DNA from: Oceanicola sp.
GTDB taxonomy: Bacteria > Pseudomonadota > Alphaproteobacteria > Rhodobacterales > Rhodobacteraceae
DNA: 64,000 nucleotides
Direction of reading: 5' to 3'
Assembly: GCA_017792405.1 (NCBI GenBank)
Contig: CP051231.1
Location: 2,440,150-2,504,149 of the forward strand
The notes under the pieces were generated by a model that saw only the letters and a list, made by a program, of their open reading frames with translations, searched no databases and was not told the origin of the DNA. This document shows, in pieces, positions 18,163 through 27,018 of this stretch; position 1 is the stretch's first letter, and every line of letters starts with the position of its first letter. A program made the position numbers and the translations under genes.

Positions 18163-19451
18163 GCTGGAAAAAACATAGCTGGGCAGGCTGGGGCCGGGTC
18201 CAATCGGCCACCGGTGAGCTGGCCCGCCCCGAGCGCAGCGCCGCCCTCGCGCCACTGGCCACTGAGGCCCCCGCCATCGGCAACTGCCGGTCTTACGGCG
18301 ATGCCGCGCTGGTCAGCGAAGGCCGCGCCATCACCATGACCCGGCTCGACAAGATCCTGTTCTTCGACGAGGCCGACGGGGTGATCCACGTCGAGGCCGG
18401 GGCCACCATCGCCGACCTCGCCCGCATCCTCGCACCCAAGGGCTTCTTGCCCGCCGTCATGCCCGGCACCGGCTTCGCCACCGTGGGCGGCTGCATCGCG
18501 ATGGACGTACACGGCAAAAACCACCACGGCGCAGGCAGCTTTGGCCAGCACGTCACCGAGATCACGCTGGCGAGCGGCAAGGTGCTCACCCCGTCCCACC
18601 CGCTCTTCAAGGCCACCGTCGGTGGCATCGGCCAGACCGGCCCGATCGCCTCCGCCAAGCTGAAGCTGCTGCGCGCCAAGGTCGATGTGATGATGGTCAC
18701 CGAGCGCCGGGCCGAGAACCTCGAGAATTTTCTCGACCTGCTCGACGAAAGCGAAGCCACCTACACCGTCGGCTGGATCGACGCCACCGCCACCGGCGAG
18801 GCCCTCGGGCGCGGCATCCTCGAAGAGGGTGAAACCGGCGCAGGCCTCGTGCCGCCCGCCAAACGCGGCCGGAAGGTGCCCTTCAACGCCCCCAGCTGGG
18901 CGCTCGCCGCCCCCGTGGTGCGGCTCTTCAACAAGCTCTACTATGGCCGCGTTCCCGCCGCCGGGCGCACGCTGGTCAAACCGATTGACGACTTCTTCTT
19001 CCCGCTCGACCGCATCCACGACTGGAACAAGCTCTACGGCAAGAAGGGCTTCCACCAGTTCCAATGCGTTGTGCCCGTCACCGCGCGCGGCACCCTGCGC
19101 TCCATGCTCGAGGCCATCGCCACCTCCGGCCTCGCCTCCCCGCTGGCGGTGCTCAAGCGCATGGGTCCGGGCCGCGCCGGGCACCTCAGCTTCCCGATGG
19201 AGGGCTACACGCTGGCCGTCGATTTCCGCAACCGCACCGGCACCCGCGGGCTGATCTCCGAACTGATCGCTGAGGCCAAGGCCGCGGGCGGGCGCATCTA
19301 CTTCGCCAAGGACTCCGTGGCACGGGCCGAGGACATCCCCGGCATGTATCCCGAGCTTGCCGAATGGGCCGAGGCCGTCAATGCCGGCGACCCCGAGCAC
19401 CACTACGAGACCGACCTGACCAAACGCCTGAGCCTCAGGAGCGCCAAATGA
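18159..19451 (+). CDS. dprE1: DprE1-like decaprenylphosphoryl-ribose oxidase
   Basis: This 430-residue FAD enzyme is of the DprE1 type, which oxidises the 2-hydroxyl of polyprenyl-phosphoryl-ribose to the keto form. The first FAD loop reads GNCRSYGDAALV (about residues 41-52). The second is GTGFATVGGCIAMDVHGKNHHG, close to the DprE1 block in which HGKNHH is characteristic. The C-terminal half carries the ALO-type substrate domain. Four-base overlaps join it to the genes on both sides, and its product would be the substrate of the SDR gene next door. The polyprenyl substrate is inferred from family. Confidence 0.87.
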   Translation: MSWKKHSWAGWGRVQSATGELARPERSAALAPLATEAPAIGNCRSYGDAALVSEGRAITMTRLDKILFFDEADGVIHVEAGATIADLARILAPKGFLPAVMPGTGFATVGGCIAMDVHGKNHHGAGSFGQHVTEITLASGKVLTPSHPLFKATVGGIGQTGPIASAKLKLLRAKVDVMMVTERRAENLENFLDLLDESEATYTVGWIDATATGEALGRGILEEGETGAGLVPPAKRGRKVPFNAPSWALAAPVVRLFNKLYYGRVPAAGRTLVKPIDDFFFPLDRIHDWNKLYGKKGFHQFQCVVPVTARGTLRSMLEAIATSGLASPLAVLKRMGPGRAGHLSFPMEGYTLAVDFRNRTGTRGLISELIAEAKAAGGRIYFAKDSVARAEDIPGMYPELAEWAEAVNAGDPEHHYETDLTKRLSLRSAK

Positions 19452-20191
19452 ACGAAACATGGATCCTCCTCGGCGCAACCTCCTCCATGGCCCGCGCCAT
19501 GGCCCGCCAACTGGCCGGTGAGGGCGCCAACCTCGTGCTCGCAGGCCGCGACATGGCCGATCTCGAGGCACAGGCCACCGACCTCGCCCTTCGCGGCGCC
19601 GCCAGCGCCAAGGCCGCACGGTTCGATGCCCGCGATGCCGCAACCTTCGCCCCGATCATCGACGCCGCCGAAACCCTCGCCGGAGAAGGTCCGATCAATT
19701 GCGCCGTCTTCGTCGGCTCCATGCCCCCGCAAGACGCGATCGACGCCGACCCTTCCCTGATCGACGGCACGGTGACCGACAGTTTCACCGGCCCCGCCCG
19801 CTTCCTCCAGATGCTCGCTCCCAAGCTCGAAGCAAAGGGCAAGGGCCTCGTCATCGGCGTCGGCTCCGTAGCAGGCGACCGCGGGCGCATCGGCAACTAC
19901 GTCTACGGCGCCGCCAAATCGGGCTTCGCCACCTACCTCTCCGGCCTGCGCAACCGCCTCGGCCGCTCGGGCGTACATGTGATGACCGTCAAGCCCGGCT
20001 TCGTCGACACGGCGATGACATGGGATGTCGAAGGCATGTTCCTCGTGGCCTCCCCCGCCCAGGTCGCCGCCCACATGCTCAAGAAAGGCCGCAAGGGCCG
20101 CAACGTGCTCTACACGCCGTTCTTCTGGCGCTACATCATGGCCATCATCCGCAGCGTCCCCGAACCGATCTTCAAGAAACTCTCGGTCTGA
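19448..20191 (+). CDS. dprE2: DprE2-like short-chain dehydrogenase
   Basis: This 247-residue SDR would reduce the 2-keto sugar made by DprE1, giving polyprenyl-phosphoryl-arabinose. The cofactor loop is GATSSMARAMA (a variant of TGxxxGxG), and the catalytic Tyr-Lys is in YGAAKSG. The C-terminal end (TPFFWRYIMAIIRSVPEPIFKKL) is hydrophobic and may touch the membrane, as in DprE2. The start overlaps the dprE1-like stop by four bases (ATGA). Confidence 0.86.
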   Translation: MNETWILLGATSSMARAMARQLAGEGANLVLAGRDMADLEAQATDLALRGAASAKAARFDARDAATFAPIIDAAETLAGEGPINCAVFVGSMPPQDAIDADPSLIDGTVTDSFTGPARFLQMLAPKLEAKGKGLVIGVGSVAGDRGRIGNYVYGAAKSGFATYLSGLRNRLGRSGVHVMTVKPGFVDTAMTWDVEGMFLVASPAQVAAHMLKKGRKGRNVLYTPFFWRYIMAIIRSVPEPIFKKLSV

Positions 20192-20313
20192 CTCTCCTCG
20201 CCCCGGTGCCGCCCAACGCGCGGCATGGACCTCACGCGCATTATACCTGATGCTGCCCCCACAGGTTGCACGGCCACCGCCCTGCAGCCGCTATCGGGGA
20301 ATGGTCGGCGAAT

Positions 20314-22392
20314 ATGCCCAAACGGCGCAGCGCAGGCGGAATGCTTCTGGCGGGGGTGCTGGCCGTGCTGGCCAACATCGTCACCTTCGCCATTTCACTC
20401 ACCAGCCTGCAAGCGCGCATCGCCTCGATCCAGCAGGTCGAACTGCGCTTCGAGACCACCGCGCAGGAGCTTCTGGCGACCGTCGGCTTTGCCGGGCTGA
20501 TCCACGACTTCAAGAACTGCGTGATCCGGGGCGGGGCCGAACCCGCCTATTGCGATGCAACCGAGGCTCGCGCCGCCGAGGCTCTGGTGCTGCTGGCCGT
20601 GCTGGAGGCCTCCGCCACGGCGGGCGGCGTTGCGCTCGAGGCCGCCCCGATCCTCGAGATGGTCGAGGCCTACCGCTCCCGAGTGCCACAGGTGCGCGCG
20701 GGCCACGCCGCCGGGCGGCCCGCCGAGCAGATCGACGCAGCCGTGCGCTGGGATGACGAGCCGAGCGCCCGCGCCTTCTCCGCCATCATCGAAACCACAA
20801 GCCGCCAGATCAACGCCCGCGTCGAGGGGCTCTACCGCGACACCTTCATTCAATACACCCTCGCCATCCTCGTGCTGCTCTGCATCGGCGGTTGGCTGCT
20901 CTTCGCCGCCGAAGGCCGCATCGCGCTGGCCAACCCCGCCGCGGCAGACATGCTCGATCTCCCCGATCAGCCCACGCCCTTCGACTGGCCCGCACATGTC
21001 GAGATCACATGGGCCGAAGCCTCCGCCGCAGGCCGCACCGAGCCGCCGCTTTCTACCGCGCACGCGGGCGGGCGGTTGCACGAGGAACTCTGCCACCTGC
21101 GCCTCTCCGCCCCCTCCAGCCGGCCTGACCGGCTGCTGCGCGTCAGCGCCGCCCGCCTCGATCTGCCGGGGCTCGGGCTGCGCAACGTGCTGACGATGGA
21201 AGACGTGAGCGAGCAGGAGCAGCAGCGCCGCAGGATCGAGCGCGTGGCCCGGCTCGATGCCCTCGGCCAACTCACCGGCGGCATCGCGCATGACTTCAAC
21301 AACCACCTCGCCACCATCCTCTACGCCGTTGATCTTGCCGCGCGCGAGGTCGAGAGCGAGCGTGGGCAGGTGCTGCTGCAAAGCGCTCTCCGCACCGTGG
21401 AGCGCGGCCGCGAACTGACCGATCGCCTGCTGTCCTTCGCCAGCCGCCACCCCGGCACCCCCCGCGCCGAGCGGGTCGAGGCCGTGTTCACCGGCCTGCG
21501 CCCCCTTGCCGAGGCCGCCCTGCCCGCCACGATCACCATCGAGTTCTCGCAGGCAGAGCCCGATCTCAAGCTTCTCTGCGATCTGGGCCAGCTCGAGAAT
21601 GCTCTGTTGAACATCATCCTCAACGCCCGCGATGCCATTCTCTCCTCCGACATGGGCAGCCACCTGCGCGTTCATGCCCGCTCGATCACCCTGCCCGCAG
21701 GCCGCATTGGCGACCGGCAGGCGGGCGCCACCCCCGGCGCAGGCGAGTCGCACCGCTACGTCGAGCTTTCGGTCACCGATGACGGACCGGGGATGACGGC
21801 AGAGGTCCGCACCCGCGCCACCGAACCCTTCTTCACCACCAAGCCGCTGGGCGAGGGCACGGGCCTCGGCCTCGCCATGGCCTACGGCTTCGCCCGCCAG
21901 TCCCGCGGTGACCTGACGATCTACTCCGAGGAGGGCCACGGCACCGCCGTCCGCCTGATCCTGCCCCGCGCCGATGCCACCGAGGATCGACGTGAAGAGC
22001 CGGTGCCCCCGCCCGATATCCTGCCAGCACGGGGCGAAAGCATCCTGCTGGCCGAGGACGATGAAGAGCTGCGCACCACGATGGTCATCATGCTCGAAGA
22101 CATGGGCTACCGGGTCGAAGCGGCGGCAAATGCTGCCGCAGCCCTTGAGATCGTCGAACGCGGCACCCCGATCGACCTCGCGCTTTGCGACGTGATCATG
22201 CCCGGCGAGATGAACGGGATGGATCTCGCCACGCGCCTGCTCGCGCGCGATCCCGAGCGCCCCGTGCTCCTGATGTCAGGCTATGCCGGGCTCATCTCGG
22301 GCGAGGACGCCGAGAGTGATCTGCCGATCCTGCGCAAACCCTGCATGCCCGCCGAGCTCTCCCGCGCCCTGCGGGCCGCACTCGGAGAGTGA
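20314..22392 (+). CDS. membrane hybrid histidine kinase with C-terminal receiver
   Basis: The 692-residue sensor has a first helix at about residues 9-30, a periplasmic region of about 160 residues with no recognised ligand domain, a second helix near 188-208, and a PAS-like stretch. The kinase core follows, with H326 in GGIAHDFNN, N-box NALLNIILNARDAI, DDGPGM and GEGTGLGLAMAYGFA. The receiver phosphoacceptor is D626 in LALCDVIMPG, with K in LRKPC. No output domain is present, so it signals through another protein. The start is uncertain: the ATG at 20314 is preferred over an in-frame TTG at 20266. It is convergent with a lone receiver gene 7 bp away, its likely partner. Confidence 0.9.
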   Translation: MPKRRSAGGMLLAGVLAVLANIVTFAISLTSLQARIASIQQVELRFETTAQELLATVGFAGLIHDFKNCVIRGGAEPAYCDATEARAAEALVLLAVLEASATAGGVALEAAPILEMVEAYRSRVPQVRAGHAAGRPAEQIDAAVRWDDEPSARAFSAIIETTSRQINARVEGLYRDTFIQYTLAILVLLCIGGWLLFAAEGRIALANPAAADMLDLPDQPTPFDWPAHVEITWAEASAAGRTEPPLSTAHAGGRLHEELCHLRLSAPSSRPDRLLRVSAARLDLPGLGLRNVLTMEDVSEQEQQRRRIERVARLDALGQLTGGIAHDFNNHLATILYAVDLAAREVESERGQVLLQSALRTVERGRELTDRLLSFASRHPGTPRAERVEAVFTGLRPLAEAALPATITIEFSQAEPDLKLLCDLGQLENALLNIILNARDAILSSDMGSHLRVHARSITLPAGRIGDRQAGATPGAGESHRYVELSVTDDGPGMTAEVRTRATEPFFTTKPLGEGTGLGLAMAYGFARQSRGDLTIYSEEGHGTAVRLILPRADATEDRREEPVPPPDILPARGESILLAEDDEELRTTMVIMLEDMGYRVEAAANAAAALEIVERGTPIDLALCDVIMPGEMNGMDLATRLLARDPERPVLLMSGYAGLISGEDAESDLPILRKPCMPAELSRALRAALGE

Positions 22393-22399
22393 GGCGCAG

Positions 22400-22819
22400 C
22401 TAGTCGATCTCTGGCAGCAGCCGCAGCATCTCCATATGCAGATCATCGGGCGTGAAGGGCTTTGCCAGCACCCCATCGGCACCGAGCGATGAGGCCACCG
22501 AGAGGATCTCCGATTGCCCCGGTCGCGGCAGCGCCCCGGTGATCACCACCACCGGCACCTTCGCCCAATCCGGCGGGCGCACCGAAAGCCGCGCCTTGGT
22601 GATCATCCCGGTCAGCCGCAGCCCCCCGTCCGGCACCGGCGCGCCCCCTTCCTTGATGTAGATATCCGCCAGCACCATCCCAATGCCGCCCTGCTCCAGC
22701 CGCTCGATGGCCAGATGGGAAGAGCGCACGATCTCCGCCTCGTGCCCGCGCGATTCCAGCCCCATCTTCAACAGGTTCGCGAACTCGAGATCGTCTTCCA
22801 GAATAAGAACCGTCGTCAC
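22400..22819 (-). CDS. single-domain response regulator
   Basis: This 139-residue receiver domain has no DNA-binding or enzymatic output. It has the acidic pocket E8-D9-D10, phosphoacceptor D52 (MVLADIYIKEGG), T94 and K120 (LAKPF). An insertion after the phosphosite (KEGGAPVPDGG) lengthens the loop. It faces the hybrid kinase tail-to-tail with 7 bp between stops. It may relay phosphate from that kinase or act by protein contact. Confidence 0.9.
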   Translation of the reverse strand: MTTVLILEDDLEFANLLKMGLESRGHEAEIVRSSHLAIERLEQGGIGMVLADIYIKEGGAPVPDGGLRLTGMITKARLSVRPPDWAKVPVVVITGALPRPGQSEILSVASSLGADGVLAKPFTPDDLHMEMLRLLPEID

Positions 22820-22944
22820 CTGCGTCCTCCGCGGCTACCGGTGCGCCATAGAGCAGCTCCATTGGGCAGATTACAAGGGTCGCACCCCCGAGCAGCCGCG
22901 GAATTCCGCGTGCGCCCGCTGGCCACCCAGCCTAACCTGCCGCC

Positions 22945-23349
22945 ATGAAACAGAGCATCGCCCACATCGCCCTCGTCGTCCGCGACTATGATGAAGCCAT
23001 CGCCTTCTACTGCGAGACCCTCGGCTTCGAATTGGTGGAAGACAGCTACCAGCCCGAGCAAGACAAGCGCTGGGTCGTTGTCCGCCCGCGCGGCGGGCAA
23101 ACCTCGATTTTACTGGCCCGCGCGAGCAAGCCAGAGCAGGAGCCTTTTATCGGCAACCAGGCTGGCGGGCGCGTGTTCCTGTTTCTCCAGACCGATGATT
23201 TCTGGCGCGATTACAACGACCTCAAGGCCAAGGGCGTGAGCTTCGAGCGCGCCCCGAAAGAGGCCCCCTACGGCACCGTCGCCGTCTTCCGCGACCTCTA
23301 CGGCACGCTGTGGGACTTGATCGAGTTCTCCTGCGGGAAGCACGTCTGA
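22945..23349 (+). CDS. VOC-superfamily (glyoxalase-like) protein
   Basis: This 134-residue protein has the paired beta-alpha-beta-beta-beta units of the vicinal-oxygen-chelate fold. It opens with IAHIALVVRDYDEAIAFYCETLGF, in which the His can be a metal ligand, and ends with DLYGTLWDLIEF, where the Glu can be another. The substrate is unknown; relatives include glyoxalase I and bleomycin-resistance proteins. It is not in an obvious operon. Confidence 0.87.
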   Translation: MKQSIAHIALVVRDYDEAIAFYCETLGFELVEDSYQPEQDKRWVVVRPRGGQTSILLARASKPEQEPFIGNQAGGRVFLFLQTDDFWRDYNDLKAKGVSFERAPKEAPYGTVAVFRDLYGTLWDLIEFSCGKHV

Positions 23350-23435
23350 ATTGTTAGATGTCATTCGTCCGATGCAGCTACAAAGATGCGATTTGATGCA
23401 AGTAAATATACCATTCTAGGAACTAGGAGGGACAA

Positions 23436-23906
23436 TTGAAAAATCCGTACTTCGAAAATGGTCGGCTGCCAGATTTGGTCGCTGCGCTCACGGCGATGGC
23501 CACGTACAAATTCTATAAACTTGATCTGGACAAGTGGGCGGACAGAATAAGCGGGCCACGTCACGATGGCCGTTACTGGCGCGAAGTATTTGCAGCACAT
23601 CCCGAGTTCTTTCGTTTCAATCAAGAAGGCGACAAGGCCTCGCTTGTTTGGCGAAGAACTCTCCCCCGCAACTTTGATGTAGATGCAGAGGCTGAAGTCT
23701 CACCCGATCACCAACTTTCTGGAGAGCCCTACGATAGATACAGTCGCCGGCCGCTAACTCCTGAAGAGCTAACCGCGCTGATCTCTGTCGCGGTAAAGCT
23801 CCACGAAAGAGCGCTTGAACAGAAGAAGGCGGGTAAATGGTGGCTCCCAATTATTATTGCCGTGGTTGCCTTTGTGGGTTCTCTAGCGGGCGCGTTTATT
23901 GGCTAG
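23436..23906 (+). CDS. orphan protein with C-terminal membrane anchor
   Basis: I do not recognise this 156-residue protein with confidence. The N-terminal two thirds are soluble and charged, with a WREVFAAHPEFFRF...ASLVWRR stretch that reads like a small helix-turn-helix or winged domain. The last 22 residues form a transmembrane helix after an RALEQKKAGKWW boundary, so it is a tail-anchored protein. The start is TTG, directly behind a near-perfect ribosome site TAGGAGG. The gene and its upstream 90 bp are visibly more AT-rich than the neighbours, suggesting later acquisition. Confidence 0.7.
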   Translation: MKNPYFENGRLPDLVAALTAMATYKFYKLDLDKWADRISGPRHDGRYWREVFAAHPEFFRFNQEGDKASLVWRRTLPRNFDVDAEAEVSPDHQLSGEPYDRYSRRPLTPEELTALISVAVKLHERALEQKKAGKWWLPIIIAVVAFVGSLAGAFIG

Positions 23907-23921
23907 GTGGCACCCAACGCC

Positions 23922-25358
23922 CTACCCGCCAAACCACTCCTGCCAGAGCTTCGCCGCCCAGAACATCAGCGACAGGGTGAAGAGCATCACGCCCAGCCCC
24001 ACGCGGTCGCGGGCGGCAAACACGATGGGGTCGTAATCCATCTTGCCCTGCCACCCGATCCGCACCATCCGGATCAGCCAATGGGCCAGAAACGGCATCG
24101 CCGCCCAGAGCAGCCAGCGGTCGGGGTAAAGCGCCTTGGCCTCCGGCGAGAGCGTGTAGATGAAAAAGATCAGCAGCGCCCCGAACACCCCGATGCCCGC
24201 CACGTTCAGCAGATCATGCCGGTCAGGCCGGCCATAGCCCCGCCCCGGCAGCCGCTCGTCATCCTCTGCCTTCGCCAGCTCGGTGATCCGCTTGACGCAG
24301 CCCAGCGTTATGAAGACCGGAAAGACAAAGACCAGCATCGCCCCGGTGATCGCCACCTCCCCCGCCGCGGCGCCTGCAACGACGCGGATGGTGTAAAGCG
24401 AGGCCAGCACCACGATATCTACCCATCGCATCCGCTTTAGCTTCAGCGAATAGGCCAGCGAGGTGGCGATGTAGAGCACGACGATCCCGAGGAAGGCCCA
24501 GTTGAGCGCCGCCGCAAGGATTAGCGACGAGAGACCCAGAGCGATGGCGATGATCATCCCCACCCCGATCGGCACGGTCCCGGCAGCAAAGGGACGCTTG
24601 CACTTGGTCTTGTGCAGCCGGTCCGCCTCCAGATCGAGCAGGTCGTTGACGATGTAGATCGAGGAGGCCGCGAAGGAAAAGGCGATGATCCCCACCAGCA
24701 CCGGCAAGAGCGCGGCCAAAGTGAACTCATGCGCCGCGACCAGCGGCAGCAACAGCAGCACGTTCTTCACCCATTGGTGCGGGCGCAGCGCCTTGATCAG
24801 ATCGCCAAAGCGCCAGCCGCCGCCGTAGGTCACCACGTTGCGCCCCTTGGCGGCCAGCCGCGCCGCGACCGAGGGCTGCTCACCCACCATGATCACGTTT
24901 TCCGCGTGGTCCCAGACCTTGGCATCCACCGGCGCATTGCCCGCGTAATCAAAGCCCTGTTCGCCGTAGGCCTCCACCAGCACGCCCGCCTTGGCCGCAC
25001 CCTTCAGGTTGATCTCACCGGTCGAGGCAAACACCCGGTCCGAGAGGCCGTGGTCGGCAGCCACCTGTTTCACCAGCGAGTCGTGCGAGGCCGAGGCCAG
25101 CACCACCTCCCTGCCCCGCGCCGCCGACTTCTCGGCCAGCGCCTTGATGTCCGGGTTCACCGGCATCAGATCGGTGCGCAGCGGCGCGATCCCGGTGAGC
25201 GCGGCCTTCAGCTTCTCCGGCCGGCGCAGGTGCCGAAAGCTCACTGCCAGCGTCGCCAGAGGGTCGCGCCCCAGCCCGGCCCAGAAGTTCTCGAGCAGCA
25301 GATCGGTCTTCAGAAAGGTGCCGTCGACGTCCAGCACCAGCGGTTTGGTGTCTGCCAC
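23922..25358 (-). CDS. HAD phosphatase-UbiA prenyltransferase fusion (polyprenyl-phosphate phosphoribosyltransferase type)
   Basis: The protein has two parts. Residues about 5-185 form a HAD hydrolase (DVDGTFLKTD with D10 and D12, the serine motif VLASASHD, then a lysine and a GNAPVD acidic motif). Residues about 190-478 form a UbiA membrane prenyltransferase with NDLLDLEAD (N238, D242, D246) like the decaprenyl-phosphate phosphoribosyltransferases. The UbiA part would join PRPP to polyprenyl phosphate, and the HAD part is well placed to remove the 5-phosphate. I chose the GTG at 25358 because AGGGGG precedes it; an ATG at 25388 would overlap the transglycosylase gene by 26 bases. Confidence 0.87.
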   Translation of the reverse strand: MADTKPLVLDVDGTFLKTDLLLENFWAGLGRDPLATLAVSFRHLRRPEKLKAALTGIAPLRTDLMPVNPDIKALAEKSAARGREVVLASASHDSLVKQVAADHGLSDRVFASTGEINLKGAAKAGVLVEAYGEQGFDYAGNAPVDAKVWDHAENVIMVGEQPSVAARLAAKGRNVVTYGGGWRFGDLIKALRPHQWVKNVLLLLPLVAAHEFTLAALLPVLVGIIAFSFAASSIYIVNDLLDLEADRLHKTKCKRPFAAGTVPIGVGMIIAIALGLSSLILAAALNWAFLGIVVLYIATSLAYSLKLKRMRWVDIVVLASLYTIRVVAGAAAGEVAITGAMLVFVFPVFITLGCVKRITELAKAEDDERLPGRGYGRPDRHDLLNVAGIGVFGALLIFFIYTLSPEAKALYPDRWLLWAAMPFLAHWLIRMVRIGWQGKMDYDPIVFAARDRVGLGVMLFTLSLMFWAAKLWQEWFGG

Positions 25359-25362
25359 GGTG

Positions 25363-26244
25363 TCAGCCCCCTGCGAAGACGCACCCATCGCTCACGAGCT
25401 GCGGCGGGGTCAGGCACAGGCCGCGCGCCACCGTCCAGGCGGCGAGCACCTTGGGCACGTAATCCCGGGTCTCGGCATAGGGCGGCACGCCGCTGTTCTT
25501 CTTCACCGCGCCCTCGCCCGCGTTGTAACCGGCCAGCACCAGCATCGGGTCGCGGTCGAACTCCTTCATCAGGAAGTTCAGGTAGGCCACGCCACCCTTG
25601 ATGTTCTGCTGCGGGTCGTTCACGTCATCCACGCCGAAGCGGGCCGCCGTGTCGGGCATCAACTGCATCAGCCCCTGCGCCCCCGCCGAACTGACCGCCT
25701 CGATCTTGCCCGCGCTCTCGATCCCGATCACCGCCAGCACCAGCGCAGGAGACACATCGGTGCCAATCGTCGCCTTCAAGATGTCCGGCCCATGCTTGTC
25801 AGCGATCTTCTTGAGGTGCGACAGACGCGGCGCCTTCACCACCTTGCCCTCCGGCCCGTTGGTGAGCATCTGCACCGCCGCATCCAGCCGTCCGGGGCCC
25901 TTGGCGCTGAGAGAAGGTGAAATCTCTGTCCAGAACCAGCCATAGGTCGGCGCATCCGGCAGGGCCACAGGGTCCACGCTGGCGGTGATCACCTCGCCCT
26001 CGCCTTCCGTGGCTACCGCGGGCTCGGCCTTTTCGGCCTTGGCCGCGGGCTTGGGCAGGGCCGCTATATAAGCAGCCTGCGCCTTCGGGTCGATCTGAAC
26101 GGTAATCCGCTTGCCCGGCAGCCCCTTGCCCGGCTTCACGCGCTTGAATGTAAAGTCCGGGTAGCTCCCGGAACTCTCCGCAACAGCCTGACCGGCAAGG
26201 CAAATACCCGCCGCGGCCAGACCGGCCATCATCATCTGACGCAT
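25363..26244 (-). CDS. lytic transglycosylase (SLT domain)
   Basis: This 293-residue secreted enzyme would cut peptidoglycan glycan strands. A signal peptide (about residues 1-22, ending AVAES) is followed by an Ala/Lys/Glu-rich linker and a C-terminal SLT domain. The catalytic Glu is E176 in IGIESAGK, followed by GAQGLMQLMPDTA and AGYNAGEGAV. The HAD-UbiA gene starts 4 bp after its stop, so the two are probably co-transcribed, linking wall remodelling with polyprenyl-sugar synthesis. Confidence 0.93.
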   Translation of the reverse strand: MRQMMMAGLAAAGICLAGQAVAESSGSYPDFTFKRVKPGKGLPGKRITVQIDPKAQAAYIAALPKPAAKAEKAEPAVATEGEGEVITASVDPVALPDAPTYGWFWTEISPSLSAKGPGRLDAAVQMLTNGPEGKVVKAPRLSHLKKIADKHGPDILKATIGTDVSPALVLAVIGIESAGKIEAVSSAGAQGLMQLMPDTAARFGVDDVNDPQQNIKGGVAYLNFLMKEFDRDPMLVLAGYNAGEGAVKKNSGVPPYAETRDYVPKVLAAWTVARGLCLTPPQLVSDGCVFAGG

Positions 26245-26616
26245 GTTTCGCGCCTTTCCTGCTCAATAAACGTTGTTATCGTTTTGCCTGACCCTCGCAA
26301 AAACCGGGGCCTCTGGCCAGTGAGCCTGCGACAATCGCTCCGCTGAGCGGTGATTTTGCCGCACTCGGGCCAGAATACCTGCATGACCTGAAGGTAAGGT
26401 TAACCCTTTAAACGTGTAAAATCAGCGCCTTACATAATTTCCCGCCAATTTTTTGCAGCGCTTCAAAATTGTACGAACCCCGCCCAATTCATGCCCCAAT
26501 CCGGGGGCTAATTAGCTTTCATACCGAGACGGGGATCGGGCCATTTCAGAGGCCGGCCCGAGATGATCCGCCCTGGTTGATACTGGAAACGAGCGAAATC
26601 CTTGGAGGGATATACT
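26245..26616. other. intergenic region ahead of the first pilin gene
   Basis: These 372 bp separate the divergent transglycosylase and flp genes and must hold both promoters. The middle is AT-rich. A palindrome GGTTAACC occurs at 26398-26405, with a second TTAA at 26408, too close for a standard CtrA pair. No convincing -35/-10 pair was found. No protein-coding signal was seen. Confidence 0.5.
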
Positions 26617-26808
26617 ATGAAACTGTTCAACCTCGTGAAGAACTTCCGCAACGACGAAGACGGTGCTGTGACCGTTGACTGGGTTGTGCTGACCGCCGCC
26701 ATCGTGGGCCTCGGCATTGCCGTTCTCGCCTCCGTCTCGGGCGGTGTGCAGACCCTGGCCGGCACCATCTCCGGCAACCTGGCCGGTCAGACCATCGCGT
26801 CCTACTAA
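26617..26808 (+). CDS. flp1: Flp-family type IVb pilin, copy 1
   Basis: This is a 63-residue Flp-type prepilin, the major subunit of Tad pili. The leader ends at G16, with cleavage expected before A17 in DEDGAVTVDWVVLTAA, and the hydrophobic helix runs from about 17 to 45. Position +5/+6 is Asp-Trp rather than the Glu-Tyr of classical Flp pilins. GGAGGG lies 7 bases before this ATG, so it is preferred to an in-frame ATG five codons earlier. A strong terminator follows, so this gene is expressed as a short abundant message. Confidence 0.9.
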   Translation: MKLFNLVKNFRNDEDGAVTVDWVVLTAAIVGLGIAVLASVSGGVQTLAGTISGNLAGQTIASY

Positions 26809-26832
26809 GTCGCGGCAGTCTCGCCAAAAGAG

Positions 26833-26860
26833 CCGCGTCTCCTCGGAGGCGCGGTTTTTC
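26833..26860 (+). terminator. rho-independent terminator after flp1
   Basis: A 10-bp stem (CCGCGTCTCC with GGAGGCGCGG, one T-G pair) and a 2-base gap are followed by TTTTTC. Termination directly behind a pilin gene fits high-level monocistronic expression. Confidence 0.82.
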
Positions 26861-27018
26861 TTTGTCCAGACGGCAGCTCCCCGGCCTGAAACGACACTAC
26901 GTCATTTCACCAACTTACCTTCCGCTTACCACTTTCGCGCCGCATTTGGTCGCAACAGTGAAATTGTAGAAGACCAAGACCGTCGGCATGGGGAGCCGGC
27001 CCGAACCGGAGAAGACAC

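Noticed and set aside
26398..26412. Pair of TTAA motifs upstream of flp1 as a CtrA box
   Set aside because: The two TTAA are separated by 4 bases, not 7. Only a palindromic half-site remains, which is too weak.
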